Shown: positions 1-9,197 of the stretch, piece by piece | Layout: each line of letters begins with the position of its first letter | Position numbering within the stretch: position 1 is the first letter of the stretch | Source: Parapristionchus giblindavisi | Taxonomy: Eukaryota; Nematoda; Chromadorea; Rhabditida; Diplogasteridae | DNA length: 64,000 nt | NCBI GenBank assembly: GCA_943737045.1 | Contig: CALSFV010000206.1 | Span: 744,001-808,000 of the forward strand | Direction: 5' to 3' | Program-made: the position numbers and the translations under genes | Notes under the pieces: generated by a model | Seen by the model: only the letters and a program-made list of their open reading frames with translations | Databases searched by the model: none | Told to the model about the DNA's origin: nothing

Positions 1-89
1 TAATAGAATCAAAGCTGTGATCCAGGGGGGGGGGGGGGCGCCCGTTTCGGCAACGGATCATAAATCAGTTGAGAGATGGCCTATGACAA

Positions 90-552
90 TAAAAGTTGTA
101 TCATTGTTATCATTAGGAGTGTACAGTATTGTGCTACCATAACCGTTAGGAATCGCGAACTGATTTTTTTCAGTCGACCCATGAGCCGGGGTTCATGGTT
201 GAAAATGACCGAAGTTGAAAAATTAATGATGCTCCGAGATCAAGTACTAGTTGTTATTATATCAGTAATAAGCCAACGTTTATTTCTCTAGATACCGTAA
301 CCCGAACTACCGTAATCTAGCTACCGTACCCTACAATATTATAGTGAATTTCATAGCAAATCCTGGTTCGATTACGTTAGATCGGGATACGGTATCCAGA
401 AAGGTAAAAATTGGCACAGTATTGACATAATAACAACTAGTATTTGGTCTTGGAGCATCATGAATTTTTCGACTTTCGACGGCCATTTTCAATCATGAAC
501 GTTCGCGATTCCTAACGGTTATGATAGCACAATACCGTACATTCCTACCCTA
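90..552. repeat. Diverged foldback (inverted repeat) element
   Basis: The sequence around 104-280 reappears in reverse complement around 425-552; shared blocks include ATAACCGTTAGGAATCGCGA and ACTAGTTGTTATTAT. The left copy has about 30 extra bases near 170-200. The arms are clearly diverged, unlike the large palindrome that begins at 563. The spacer (about 281-424) holds short ACCGTA repeats. I see no credible protein here. It is probably an old non-autonomous foldback transposon; its ends are not defined. Confidence 0.6.
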
Positions 553-562
553 CTGATGATAA

Positions 563-803
563 GCATCTTATCCACTACACTACACGAGCCGATGTTTCGA
601 AAGAAGATAGTAGAGTTCACCAACCCATCCGCATGCGTTATGTAGGAAACCACACGAATTTGACCGAATTTCAATATCGATTTTCTCGAAGATCATAAAC
701 GTTTGAGTCGAGTCATTAACGATGCATTATCAGAATCACATGGCGAGTCGAATGGCATATGTCACTAGTCATAACTCGACGGGGATGGTTGGTCATTCCC
801 TTG
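563..803 (-). mobile_element. Truncated TIR element copy (left arm)
   Basis: Reading the minus strand, this matches the first 241 bp of the TIR element at 12028-13069. It starts CAAGGGAATGACC at 803 and is cut by the palindrome boundary at 563. The cut falls inside the tRNA-like A-box region. The flanking TTA at 804-806 is the same target-site triplet as in the right arm. Confidence 0.8.
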
Positions 804-1186
804 TTAGCAAAAAGTCTATATGTGAAATTTCTTTGTACACTTTCTATTGAATTGGTCAGGTATTTAAGGGTGGGATTCCAGATAATAGGACATGATTCAA
901 GAATTGGTCTTATATAAACAGTATAAGCTTTAGATAAAAGTGAATGGGAACGAGAGTGGACAGACAAGAACAGCATATTAATAGAAGCTTTGGCCTTGGT
1001 AGTTATGACTGATATATGGTGATTAAACGATAAATCAGAGCTCATGTGAACTCCTAAGTCTCTTACAACAATTATATCAATTTGAAAATAACGTGATGTA
1101 TGGAATTGGCCTTGATTTGTCACTGGCTTAGCAAGGATGTCCTCAGGACTTTGTGTGCCTTGTAGAAAAGGATGCTCCTTTACCAT
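804..1186 (-). pseudogene. CR1/jockey-type RT fragment (left arm copy)
   Basis: This minus-strand coding remnant is identical to 11645-12027. It encodes the C-terminal part of a non-LTR reverse transcriptase: a VRDLGVHMSSDLSFNHHIS block, then AYTVYIRPILESCPIIWNP and IESVQRNFTYRLFA. These are typical of the region after the YADD motif in CR1/jockey-group elements. The catalytic motifs are absent, so it cannot act alone. It ends where the CAAGGG element is inserted. Confidence 0.85.
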
Positions 1187-1283
1187 TTACATTTTCGATG
1201 TTATTGAGAGATAAGTCACGTCATACATGCGAACAAATCAAACATATTATATATTTATGTATTTTGGTCTTCGTGCAGACGTA

Positions 1284-2045
1284 CCGTCAAAACGAAAAAA
1301 AGTTAAACATTTGTGACAATTTGTGACAAATTGTCACAAAAGTTCACAAGATTTTGAAAAGTTTGTATCATGATGATGATCTAAACGCGGTTGCAAGTTT
1401 TTCATTAGATAATAGGGTATTTGAGCATCACTGGGCTTGTCTAGTTGATATGTGAAGAAAACGATTTAAATAATTCACTATGAACGCTGTTTACTGAAAC
1501 TGGTATACGGTAGGATTTTCTACAGTATACCAGTTTTGCAACCTGATCCATGTCATGATCCAAACTTTACAAATTCGCTGTAGGAAGTCATGCAATGAAA
1601 GATACATACATGATTAAACGAAGAAAGCGCGATGGTAGCTGTTTTACATTGATATTCTACAGTATGCTACAGTATACCAATTTTTCTCCGCGCCGCTCCC
1701 TATTTTTTTTCACTTTTATCATACATTACTCAATTGGTCAAACACGACCACACTAAAGAACATGCGAAAATACATCATCAACTCTGGTATTTTGCCACTT
1801 AAAGTCTACTTAAATTACGTCACAGACTTTAAGTAGACTTTAAGTAAACTTTAAGTGAAAGAACATTTGACGAAATGCATTACAGTATACCACACCACTT
1901 TAAGTAGACTTACGTCTCACTTTAAGTTTACTTAAAGTCTACTTAAAGTGGGAAAGTTTAAGTAGACTTTAAGTGGCAAAATACCAGAGAAGGGCATGAA
2001 AAACGCTAAAAATCGGCACTTTGTGAACTTTTTTCGTTTTGACGG
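1284..2045. mobile_element. Tc1/mariner-like non-autonomous element (left arm)
   Basis: The terminal inverted repeats are CCGTCAAAACGAAAAAA and its complement, flanked on both sides by TA (1282-1283 and 2046-2047), the Tc1/mariner target duplication. No transposase ORF is present. The interior holds further short palindromes (GGTATACNGTA motifs near 1500-1540) and the nested MITE at 1782-1989. Its mirror copy is 10786-11547. Confidence 0.75.
1782..1989. mobile_element. CTCTGGTATTT foldback MITE (left arm, copy 1)
   Basis: This 208-bp element begins CTCTGGTATTTTGCC and ends with its complement. It is flanked by AA on both sides (1780-1781, 1990-1991). The body consists almost entirely of repeats of AAGTCTACTT and its complement around ACGTCAC-type spacers. 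It has no coding capacity. It is inserted inside the Tc1-like element. Confidence 0.8.
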
Positions 2046-2235
2046 TATACATGTGAAAATAAAATTTATGAAAATAAAGTGGCGATTATAATGACTTCAC
2101 TTTTACAAAAATAATTAAACGTGAACAATGTATTGCTTTCATTACATGAGCCAGGTCATTTGTTTCTCACAATTGACTCGACTTGGGGTTCATGAATGTA
2201 AACAAATCATCCTCTATACAGAACACAGACTCTAA

Positions 2236-2860
2236 CAAGGAACCTCTTTTACATTAATCCGGCGATAAGAGATGAGTTATAGCTCATTTGAAAGCCCTTC
2301 TTCTGTAGATTAAGATTATATACTTTAAAAATGCAACCGAGGTCTGTGTACGGACTTAAAATTGGAGGAGTGTCTAAAACGCAATGATGCGCGTAATTAT
2401 GCACTAGTTCCCCGCGTTATCTCTGCGCACTAGTGGTTGTACAGCTAGCGAACGATCCTCGTTCTCCATTTCAGAGTGAATTTGCAATTGTGAGTTGATA
2501 GAGTCGACGATGATGTGCTTGAACCGGCTGTGGAGAACCATCTCCATACTTGAAAAAAACTTTTTCAGTAAAAAAATTAATGTTTAACATCATTCGCGAG
2601 TCTAACCTAACCGAAGTTCGTTAGACATACCGCAATTACTCATCTTTACCTTTGTGAAACCACTGGCTCGCAGAGATAACGCGGAGAACTAGTGCATCAT
2701 TGCGCGCTTCGTTGCGTTTTAGACACTCCTCCAATTTTAAGTCCGTGCACAGACCTCGGTTGCATTTTTAAAGTACTTAGTCTTAATCTACAGAAGAAGG
2801 GCTTTCAAATGAGCTATAACTCATCTCTTATCGCCGGATTAATGTAAAAGAGGTTCCTTG
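2236..2860. mobile_element. CAAGG-type TIR element (left arm)
   Basis: This 625-bp element starts CAAGGAACCTCTTTTACATT and ends with the complement. TIRs are about 200 bp, with a TAA duplication on each side (2233-2235, 2861-2863). It shares ends and internal blocks (GATGAGTYATAGCTCAT, GGTCTGTGCACGGACTTAAA) with the element at 23018-23582. No transposase is visible, so it is non-autonomous; the superfamily is unassigned, though 3-bp duplications are compatible with PIF/Harbinger. Confidence 0.8.
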
Positions 2861-2863
2861 TAA

Positions 2864-3072
2864 GGACTCTGGTTGCACAACAAAGTCATCTTTGTTTCTA
2901 TTATAAAAGATGGAACTTCTTTGATTTCTGGCCCACCCTCCTCATTCACCCCCCCTCCCCATTTCGATCTTTTCGATCGAATGGAGGGGTCGTCCTCCGC
3001 ACTGGGAGGACGATGTCCACGGGGGCGAAATGCTCCCCGAGCTCTCCTCAAGATGGGTGAGCTCTGGACTGA
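2864..3072. other. Non-coding segment of palindrome arm
   Basis: Between two TIR elements. The short open frames here run in both directions and look like chance. A 22-bp block near 2918-2940 (ACTTCTTTGATTTCTGG) recurs near 9292-9310 in the spacer. I see no gene. Confidence 0.5.
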
Positions 3073-3287
3073 CTCTGGTATTTCAAGACTTAAAGTCTAC
3101 TTGCACTTTCACTTTAAGTAGACTCGTAAGTCTACTTCAAGTGAAACGTAAGTCTACTTAAAGTGTGACGTCACTACGTAAGTCTACTTAAAGTGAAAAT
3201 GTGACGTCACTCACTTGAAGTTTACTTGAAGTAAACTTTAAGTCAGTGACGTATTTTAAGTAGACTTTAAGTTTTGAAATACCAGAG
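3073..3287. mobile_element. CTCTGGTATTT foldback MITE (left arm, copy 2)
   Basis: This 215-bp element has CTCTGGTATTTC ends and an apparent GA duplication (3071-3072, 3288-3289). The interior is again arrays of AAGTCTACTT and GTGACGTCAC-like blocks. Its mirror is 9544-9758. Confidence 0.8.
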
Positions 3288-3461
3288 GAACCGTTGAAAA
3301 GGAATCGAATGCTTTTATAGGGGAATGGGGTGATATGGAAATGCAATTTGATTAGAATGAGAGAGTATGGGAAAAGAGGAGAAAAAACTCATTTCATCAT
3401 TCTATCAATCATGATGCGGTTGGTTTTACCACAACCGAGAAGAGGGGCGGTTATTACACGA

Positions 3462-3515
3462 AACCATCTCCATACTTGAAAAAAACTTTTTCAGTAAAAA
3501 AATTAATGTTTAACA
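3462..3515 (+). repeat. 54-bp templated patch at palindrome/PLE junction
   Basis: These 54 bases are an exact direct copy of 2536-2589, which lies inside the left-arm TIR element. The patch shares two bases with the end of the palindrome arm. It is followed by three unexplained G residues (3516-3518) before the Penelope repeat begins. This is the signature of a template switch at the junction. Confidence 0.85.
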
Positions 3516-3518
3516 GGG

Positions 3519-4123
3519 GAGGAATACCACAAGGAAATAATGCATCGCCACAAATAGCAGACCTTACCCTTGCTGTAATGGAATTTCAATATCTATCTAA
3601 GAAAGTCAAAGGTGGACATGCATTAGCATATTCACTAAATAGAACGTATAGATATATTGATGATTTATTCCATATATCCAGTAAATGCAAGGATTTCATA
3701 AAATTAACTAGTAAAATGTACCACAAATCTTTATCTTTAGAACGAACTAACAATCAGGATAATAACTGCGGTTTTCTTGATCTACAAATAGATATAATTA
3801 ATAGCGGTCAAGTTAAAACCTCACTTTATAATAAAACAGATGATTATCAATTCAACGTAATTCGATATCCCCATTATCAATCTAATTCTCCTGTTAATAT
3901 TGGTCTAAATACACTGCATGGTGAAACTATTCGCATATACAGGAATTGTTCTGAATATAAAGACTTCGTTAACAGAATGAAATCATTGACAAAATACTTT
4001 GTATCGATTGACTACCCTATATACTTAGTGCATAAAAGAATATTCAGAACATTGAATACTAATCCATCAATATCCATTAAATATGCAACTAGTAATAGCG
4101 ATATTTGCATGCGTTGTCTATGA
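3519..4123 (+). pseudogene. PLE1 upstream truncated RT (C-terminal half)
   Basis: The frame carries the IPQGNNASPQIADL motif, the catalytic RYIDDLF box and the C-terminal part of a Penelope-type reverse transcriptase. It ends with TGA at 4121-4123. The fingers and first catalytic Asp are missing because the copy is truncated. An ATG upstream at 3476 lies in the templated patch and is accidental. It should be inactive as a protein and serves as the 5' pLTR. Confidence 0.85.
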
Positions 4124-4573
4124 TAAACGTGCTTTGGTATAGTCAATGTTTCAAATAAGAGGTAGAAGTAGACAGACCACTTCCCAGACGATCGATAATG
4201 ACAGCGCAACCTAGTGATCTACCTGAACAGAGACACACATGCGCCTCTCTCACTCTATCCATTCTTCTCTCATTCTATCCCTGTCAACTCGCATCAATCG
4301 ATATGAGAGGGACAACTACCCAGGGAATAAGGATTCAATCGATTCGGCTCAAGGATACGTAAGTATGGATTACAATATACATATTAGTGTCACTTTCGCT
4401 AAAAGATATATGCATGAATTCTGGTAATATTAGACTAATATTTTTCATACAGTTTTGATTTGTATTGTTTTCATGTATACGTTCACGTTATTGTATTATT
4501 ATTAACATTAGAAATGAGATTTTGCATGATTTTGCTATAGAACTATCATAATAAACTTTTATGTAAACTAACT

Positions 4574-4664
4574 CAATGGGGGTTCTACTGAAGATGGCCA
4601 ACCCCATTGGGTAGAGGTTCACTGTCTAGAACCTAATGGCCGAAACAGTGAATCTCGCCTCTAC
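4574..4664 (+). ncRNA. Hammerhead-like ribozyme, permuted strand order (5' pLTR)
   Basis: Strand a: stem I GTTCTA (4582-4587), CTGAAGA (4588-4594), stem II GGCC (4596-4599). Strand c: stem III TTCACTGT (4618-4625), cleavage C4626, stem I TAGAAC (4627-4632). Strand b: stem II GGCC (4638-4641), GAA (4642-4644), stem III ACAGTGAA (4645-4652). Two extra helices frame it: CAATGGGG/CCCCATTG (4574-4581/4602-4609) encloses strand a, and GTAGAGG/CCTCTAC (4611-4617/4658-4664) encloses c and b. Hammerheads in Penelope elements are known, but their strand order is a-b-c or a rotation; here it is a-c-b. An unpaired U (4595) follows CUGAAGA and may weaken activity. Self-cleavage is inference. Confidence 0.6.
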
Positions 4665-4745
4665 TAATAACTACTTTAGATTCATTAATATCTAATTTTA
4701 TGAGTACATTTGCATGTTTAACTATTTCATATTTCGCTTATAATT

Positions 4746-5707
4746 TGTCTATGTCTCCTCCGTTCTGTGTGTATGTGAGAGCCTAGCTCCGCTCCACAGA
4801 TGGTGGGGATTATCATCAATCACTATTTATCATTATCTTTCTATTCATGCTTATTATTTTGCTTTTCCTCTTCTATCATATACGTTATCATGTACTCTCT
4901 GATTAACTGTTCTATATATTATCTTGAAATAACTCAGCACTCTGTGCGACACCGGGCCGGCATAACTTCAGCTGGCGACCCATCGTGGTCTAGTACCACG
5001 GTGGACGTATAACTATTGTCTTCTGTCCCACATAATTAGCGTTAGCGACGTGGGACAGTTAGATATCTCATTTCTTATCATAATAAACTTTCTTAAATAA
5101 ACTTTATTAAATAGCATTAAATAAATGTAAATACTGTTAATCGCATTTTCATGTTATTCTATTACACAGTTCATACACATACATATCAAGCTTCATTCAT
5201 TTTAATTGTTATACACACAACACACAATCACATTCACTAATAACATAACGGTATCAAGGTTTTCCACATCATTTGCTTATTATAATTCCCAGTTGCATAA
5301 CTGTCTAGATTTATATAATATACTTCTTCCCAAAATAAAACATTATGACAAATCAGTTTGTCAAAACCCCCCTCTAGACTAGTTAGTCGTAACTAACTAT
5401 GCATCGCTCTTTTGTTTACTGCATTTTGAACTCCTTTCTTTTATAATAAACTTTTTATAAATAACTTAGCTCATTTTACTTGAGTAACTATACAACCTAG
5501 CTTATATCTCTATAATAAACTATTCATATACATAATATTTTATTGATAAGGACGGCAGTGACCACCCTACCACACCGACGAAAGGTCGGGCGGAGTGTGG
5601 GGGTGTAAAGCGGTCCGGCTAGTAGAGGTTCCCTATTTAGGGAGTCGCACCTCGGTGGCAGCCCCACCATATTGTCCGTTCGACCGGCCCACAAAGCCTC
5701 GGGATGA
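4746..5707 (+). other. PLE1 leader, structured and non-coding
   Basis: This unique region lies between the upstream pLTR and the long frame. It has several predicted hairpins: CTGTCCCAC/GTGGGACAG (5025-5056), CCATCGTGGT/ACCACGGTGG near 4980-5005, GCCGGC/GCTGGC near 4957-4976, and a CCGAC-GAAAG-GTCGG hairpin near 5575. ATAATAAACT recurs four times (near 4551, 5087, 5449, 5510). Upstream reading in the PLE frame meets TGA at 5705. It is probably an untransl. leader; function is unknown. Confidence 0.6.
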
Positions 5708-6964
5708 GCATCCCTTAACCAGCTCGCAAAACCTAACGCTAAAATAGCCTCCTCTCCATTAACTCTCTATAATATACTGAGCCGGGAAGAAGGAAAAAGT
5801 ATTATCTCACTGGGAAATTATTCAGATCATACAGGATCGTCGTGTAATAAAGCAAGATGTGTTATCTGTCCTAAGATGAAATGGAAGACAGCAGCTCTTA
5901 GCAACATTACTAATGACGTTTTCCTCACAAATAAACCTGAGAATCTATCGTGTAAAACAAAGAATGTAATATATATGATCACTTGTGAAATTTGTGGTAT
6001 GCAATATGTTGGAGAAACTACTCAAACTGTCAAAGCAAGAATGAGTCAACATCGTTACTCCTTTTCAAACAACAAATTGAAAACCTTTCTAAGTAGACAT
6101 TTCAAAGAAGTAGGTCATGATAAAGAATCTTTCACAATCGATATATTAGACTACGGAAAGGGCAAGAGTGAACTCCGAGAAAAAGAATTACTATGGATTA
6201 AAGCTCTAAACAGTGCATATCCACTTGGACTGAATGACTCAATTAAAAACTTTGGATACATTTCAGAAGGTATTAATCCATTGGAGAAACGATCTCATCC
6301 ATATTACTCTCTACATATCGAAGGTAACATTAAAAACCGCGGTAATAGAGCTCGAAATAGAAAACGAAGAAAGCCAAAATACAAATGTACCAAATCTATT
6401 GATGAGATCGTTCGTGAAATAGAAATTATCGAAACAAGAGAACTTTTCATGTACAGTAGAAAACTGCCACATCATACTCTTTCCAGGATAGAAATATTCA
6501 CAGCAACTAACGAGTTTAGTCAGTTATCACATGAAATGAAATACAAAATATATAGTGTTGTATGTCCTCACTACTGGAGAAATTTCAAGGAGAGACAATA
6601 TGATAATAGTAACAAGGTCATTTTGAAACTACCATTTTTGGGAAAATTCATGGAGAAAATAGGTTTGAGCAAGATGATGAACTCAGCAACCATGAAAGAT
6701 TCATTTAAAACTCTTACAGAAGAAGATAAAACGAGAATTCAACTTTCATATTCTTTAGATAATCCAGTATCTTCAATATTCTGCAATTACGGACAGTTTC
6801 TAAAAACCCTAACTAGACATGATATAGATAGGATATTGTCTTCTCCTTGTTCTTGTTTCAAATATCACAGATATGTTGATAAGCATTATGGACATGTATG
6901 TACTGGTAACATTGATATCATACAAAATAAAGAACTAGCTAATATATTCATGAAATGCACTTAA
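5708..6964 (+). CDS. PLE1 N-terminal half: zinc-binding motifs and GIY-YIG endonuclease
   Basis: The frame is open from 5708; the first ATG is 5876. Ahead of that ATG is a Cys-rich segment (C-x4-C-x2-C). From about residue 40 comes a GIY-YIG nuclease: VIYMITCEICGMQYVGETT, the catalytic Arg in KARMSQHR, a conserved His (SRHFKEVGH) and Glu in LREKELLWIKAL. A C-x-C plus His-rich stretch (SPCSCFKYHRYVDKHYGHVC) follows near residue 330. In Penelope elements this nuclease nicks target DNA for target-primed reverse transcription. Having it before the RT is the permuted layout described for the Chlamys/Naiad clade. The frame ends at TAA 6962-6964, then continues in the same frame into the RT with no other stop, so this TAA probably interrupts one polyprotein. 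Confidence 0.85.
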   Translation, partial: ASLNQLAKPNAKIASSPLTLYNILSREEGKSIISLGNYSDHTGSSCNKARCVICPKMKWKTAALSNITNDVFLTNKPENLSCKTKNVIYMITCEICGMQYVGETTQTVKARMSQHRYSFSNNKLKTFLSRHFKEVGHDKESFTIDILDYGKGKSELREKELLWIKALNSAYPLGLNDSIKNFGYISEGINPLEKRSHPYYSLHIEGNIKNRGNRARNRKRRKPKYKCTKSIDEIVREIEIIETRELFMYSRKLPHHTLSRIEIFTATNEFSQLSHEMKYKIYSVVCPHYWRNFKERQYDNSNKVILKLPFLGKFMEKIGLSKMMNSATMKDSFKTLTEEDKTRIQLSYSLDNPVSSIFCNYGQFLKTLTRHDIDRILSSPCSCFKYHRYVDKHYGHVCTGNIDIIQNKELANIFMKCT

Positions 6965-8539
6965 TATAGAATACAAAGACCTACTACTGTCAGCAAAGTA
7001 ATCAACGATATTACTGTTTCAATAGAGAACACTGTATCAATTGTCGGAAAGAAACACCGAAAATCGCCGACTTTGATCAATGCCACTGTCAATAAAGTCA
7101 TTGAACATATTATTCCTAGACTAAAGGAAAAGCTTAATAAATTGAATTTAAATATTGACGCAAAAGACGTAACACGATATACTGATCAATTAAAACAACT
7201 AAAAAATGACTTTGTAATTACTATGGTAGACAAAGCATCTGGAAATTATGCATTCACTTGTAAAAAGTTATATATCATGATGATGGAACAAGAGATGAAT
7301 ACATCCAATGGTAATGAAAGAACTTATGTAGAAGTTAATGACCTCGATTACGAATCAAAGATCAAAGATCACTTACAGTTCACACTCAGTATGTCAATTC
7401 CCAGAAATATGGAATGTGCTCTCCCTCGTATATACGGAATACCGAAAATGCACAAAACACCAATAAAATTCCGATTTATCACTGGTGCACATAATAGTAG
7501 TCTTAAACCATTATCAATTCGACTTCAAAGAATCCTTAAGTTCTTACAAAACCACTTTAAATCATACTGTAACTTTACTTCTAGACATAATGGGATTAAC
7601 GTTTACTTCTCTGTTCAAAATACTTTTAAAGTGTTAAACGGTTTTAAAAACATTACAAACGGGAAAAATGAGATATTCTGTGCTGATTTTGCATCACTAT
7701 TTACTAACTTACCACATAAAGTTGTTAAAGAAAAATTATATTATCTCATTGATTTACTATTCAAAAATGCTAATTCAGAATTCATTAATGTTCAAGGAAC
7801 CTATGTTCGTTATGATAAAACTAATAGCTTAGAAAAAGGCATCACTTATCACAAAAATGATATTAAACTTATGTTGGATTATATATTAAAGAACAGTTAT
7901 GCTTTTTATGGTGGAACATATTACAAACAAGAGCGAGGAATACCACAAGGAAATAATGCATCGCCACAAATAGCAGACCTTACCCTTGCTGTAATGGAAT
8001 TTCAATATCTATCTAAGAAAGTCAAAGGTGGACATGCATTAGCATATTCACTAAATAGAACGTATAGATATATTGATGATTTATTCCATATATCCAGTAA
8101 ATGCAAGGATTTCATAAAATTAACTAGTAAAATGTACCACAAATCTTTATCTTTAGAACGAACTAACAATCAGGATAATAACTGCGCTTTTCTTGATCTA
8201 CAAATAGATATAATTAATAGCGGTCAAGTTAAAACCTCACTTTATAATAAAACAGATGATTATCAATTCAACGTAATTCGATATCCCCATTATCAATCTA
8301 ATTCTCCTGTTAATATTGGTCTAAATACACTGCATGGTGAAACTATTCGCATATACAGGAATTGTTCTGAATATAAAGACTTCGTTAACAGAATGAAATC
8401 ATTGACAAAATACTTTGTATCGATTGACTACCCTATATACTTAGTGCATAAAAGAATATTCAGAACATTGAATACTAATCCATCAATATCCATTAAATAT
8501 GCTACTAGTAATAGCGATATTTGCATGCGTTGTCTATGA
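6965..8539 (+). CDS. PLE1 reverse transcriptase (Penelope-type)
   Basis: Same frame as the GIY-YIG half, separated only by the TAA at 6962-6964. Visible RT motifs are: MVDKASGNYAFTCKKLY, YGIPKMHKTPIKFRFI, CADFASLFTNLP (motif A with catalytic Asp), RGIPQGNNASPQIADL (motif B), RYIDDLF (motif C, two catalytic Asp), AFLDLQIDI and a conserved tail KLYNKTDDYQFNVIRYPHY that belongs to this clade. It ends with TGA at 8537-8539. An ATG-like start at 7073 would be TTG, so I do not believe the RT starts on its own. Apart from the TAA the copy is intact and nearly identical to its upstream pLTR, which suggests recent insertion. Confidence 0.88.
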   Translation, partial: YRIQRPTTVSKVINDITVSIENTVSIVGKKHRKSPTLINATVNKVIEHIIPRLKEKLNKLNLNIDAKDVTRYTDQLKQLKNDFVITMVDKASGNYAFTCKKLYIMMMEQEMNTSNGNERTYVEVNDLDYESKIKDHLQFTLSMSIPRNMECALPRIYGIPKMHKTPIKFRFITGAHNSSLKPLSIRLQRILKFLQNHFKSYCNFTSRHNGINVYFSVQNTFKVLNGFKNITNGKNEIFCADFASLFTNLPHKVVKEKLYYLIDLLFKNANSEFINVQGTYVRYDKTNSLEKGITYHKNDIKLMLDYILKNSYAFYGGTYYKQERGIPQGNNASPQIADLTLAVMEFQYLSKKVKGGHALAYSLNRTYRYIDDLFHISSKCKDFIKLTSKMYHKSLSLERTNNQDNNCAFLDLQIDIINSGQVKTSLYNKTDDYQFNVIRYPHYQSNSPVNIGLNTLHGETIRIYRNCSEYKDFVNRMKSLTKYFVSIDYPIYLVHKRIFRTLNTNPSISIKYATSNSDICMRCL

Positions 8540-9161
8540 TAAACGTGCTTTGGTATAGTCAATGTTTCAAATAAGAGGTAGAAGTAGACAGACCACTTCC
8601 CAGACGATCGATAATGACAGCGCAACCTAGTGATCTACCTGAACAGAGACACACATGCGCCTCTCTCACTCTATCCATTCTTCTCTCATTCTATCCCTGT
8701 CAACTCGCATCAATCGATATGAGAGGGACAACTACCCAGGGAATAAGGATTCAATCGATTCGGCTCAAGGATACGTAAGTATGGATTACAATATACATAT
8801 TAGTGTCACTTTCGCTAAAAGATATATGCATGAATTCTGGTAATATTAGACTAATATTTTTCATACAGTTTTGATTTGTATTGTTTTCATGTATACGTTC
8901 ACGTTATTGTATTATTATTAACATTAGAAATGAGATTTTGCATGATTTTGCTATAGAACTATCATAATAAACTTTTATGTAAACTAACTCAATGGGGGTT
9001 CTACTGAAGATGGCCAACCCCATTGGGTAGAGGTTCACTGTCTAGAACCTAATGGCCGAAACAGTGAATCTCGCCTCTACTAATAACTACTTTAGATTCA
9101 TTAATATCTAATTTTATGAGTACATTTGCATGTTTAACTATTTCATATTTCGCTTATAATT
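7935..9161 (+). repeat. Downstream pLTR of PLE1
   Basis: This is the 3' part of the full-length copy and the source of the upstream pLTR. It contains the RT C-terminus (to 8539), a 450-bp 3' UTR and the second ribozyme-like motif. The repeat breaks at 9161/9162, which is the 3' end of the element. A unit is 4,416 bp. Confidence 0.92.
8990..9080 (+). ncRNA. Hammerhead-like ribozyme, permuted order (3' pLTR)
   Basis: Identical to the motif at 4574-4664, shifted by 4,416. The predicted cleavage is after C9042. Together with C4626 it would release a 4,416-nt RNA (4627-9042) covering leader, nuclease, RT and 3' UTR. Confidence 0.6.
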
Positions 9162-9197
9162 AGTTCGGTGTGCGTATTTAAATATAATTACATATAC

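Larger units (their letters stand above)
563..3463. repeat. Left arm of 2.9-kb palindrome
   Basis: Position x here equals the complement of position 12831-x in the right arm (9368-12268). The mapping holds without any length offset at every landmark I tested: both ends, four TIR elements and the RT fragment. All stretches I compared were identical. Homology stops at 563 inside a TIR element and at 3463 beside the Penelope element. The arms are 2,901 bp and the spacer is 5,904 bp. Confidence 0.93.
3519..4745 (+). repeat. Upstream pLTR of Penelope-like element 1
   Basis: This segment is repeated at 7935-9161 (offset 4,416). I noticed only two substitutions (3771 G versus 8187 C; 4087 A versus 8503 T). 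It begins inside the RT reading frame just before the IPQG motif and runs through the 3' UTR and ribozyme-like motif. A 5'-truncated copy joined head-to-tail to a full copy is the usual Penelope arrangement, called a pseudo-LTR. Confidence 0.92.

Noticed and set aside
2839..3121. Opposed 70- and 82-aa open frames repeated in both arms
   Set aside because: They overlap on opposite strands, have low-complexity composition and no family resemblance; duplicated only because the arms are.
1782..3287. CRISPR-like repeat array (AAGTCTACTT repeats)
   Set aside because: Units are contiguous decamers in both orientations without unique spacers, in a eukaryotic MITE with TIRs.
4239..4427. 62-aa frames downstream of the RT, present in both pLTRs
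   Set aside because: They lie in the 3' UTR; duplication comes from the pLTR, not selection.
5705..5707. In-frame UGA before the PLE frame as a selenocysteine codon
   Set aside because: Some related PLEs are reported to encode selenoproteins, but nothing shows coding continues upstream, and the region looks like leader.
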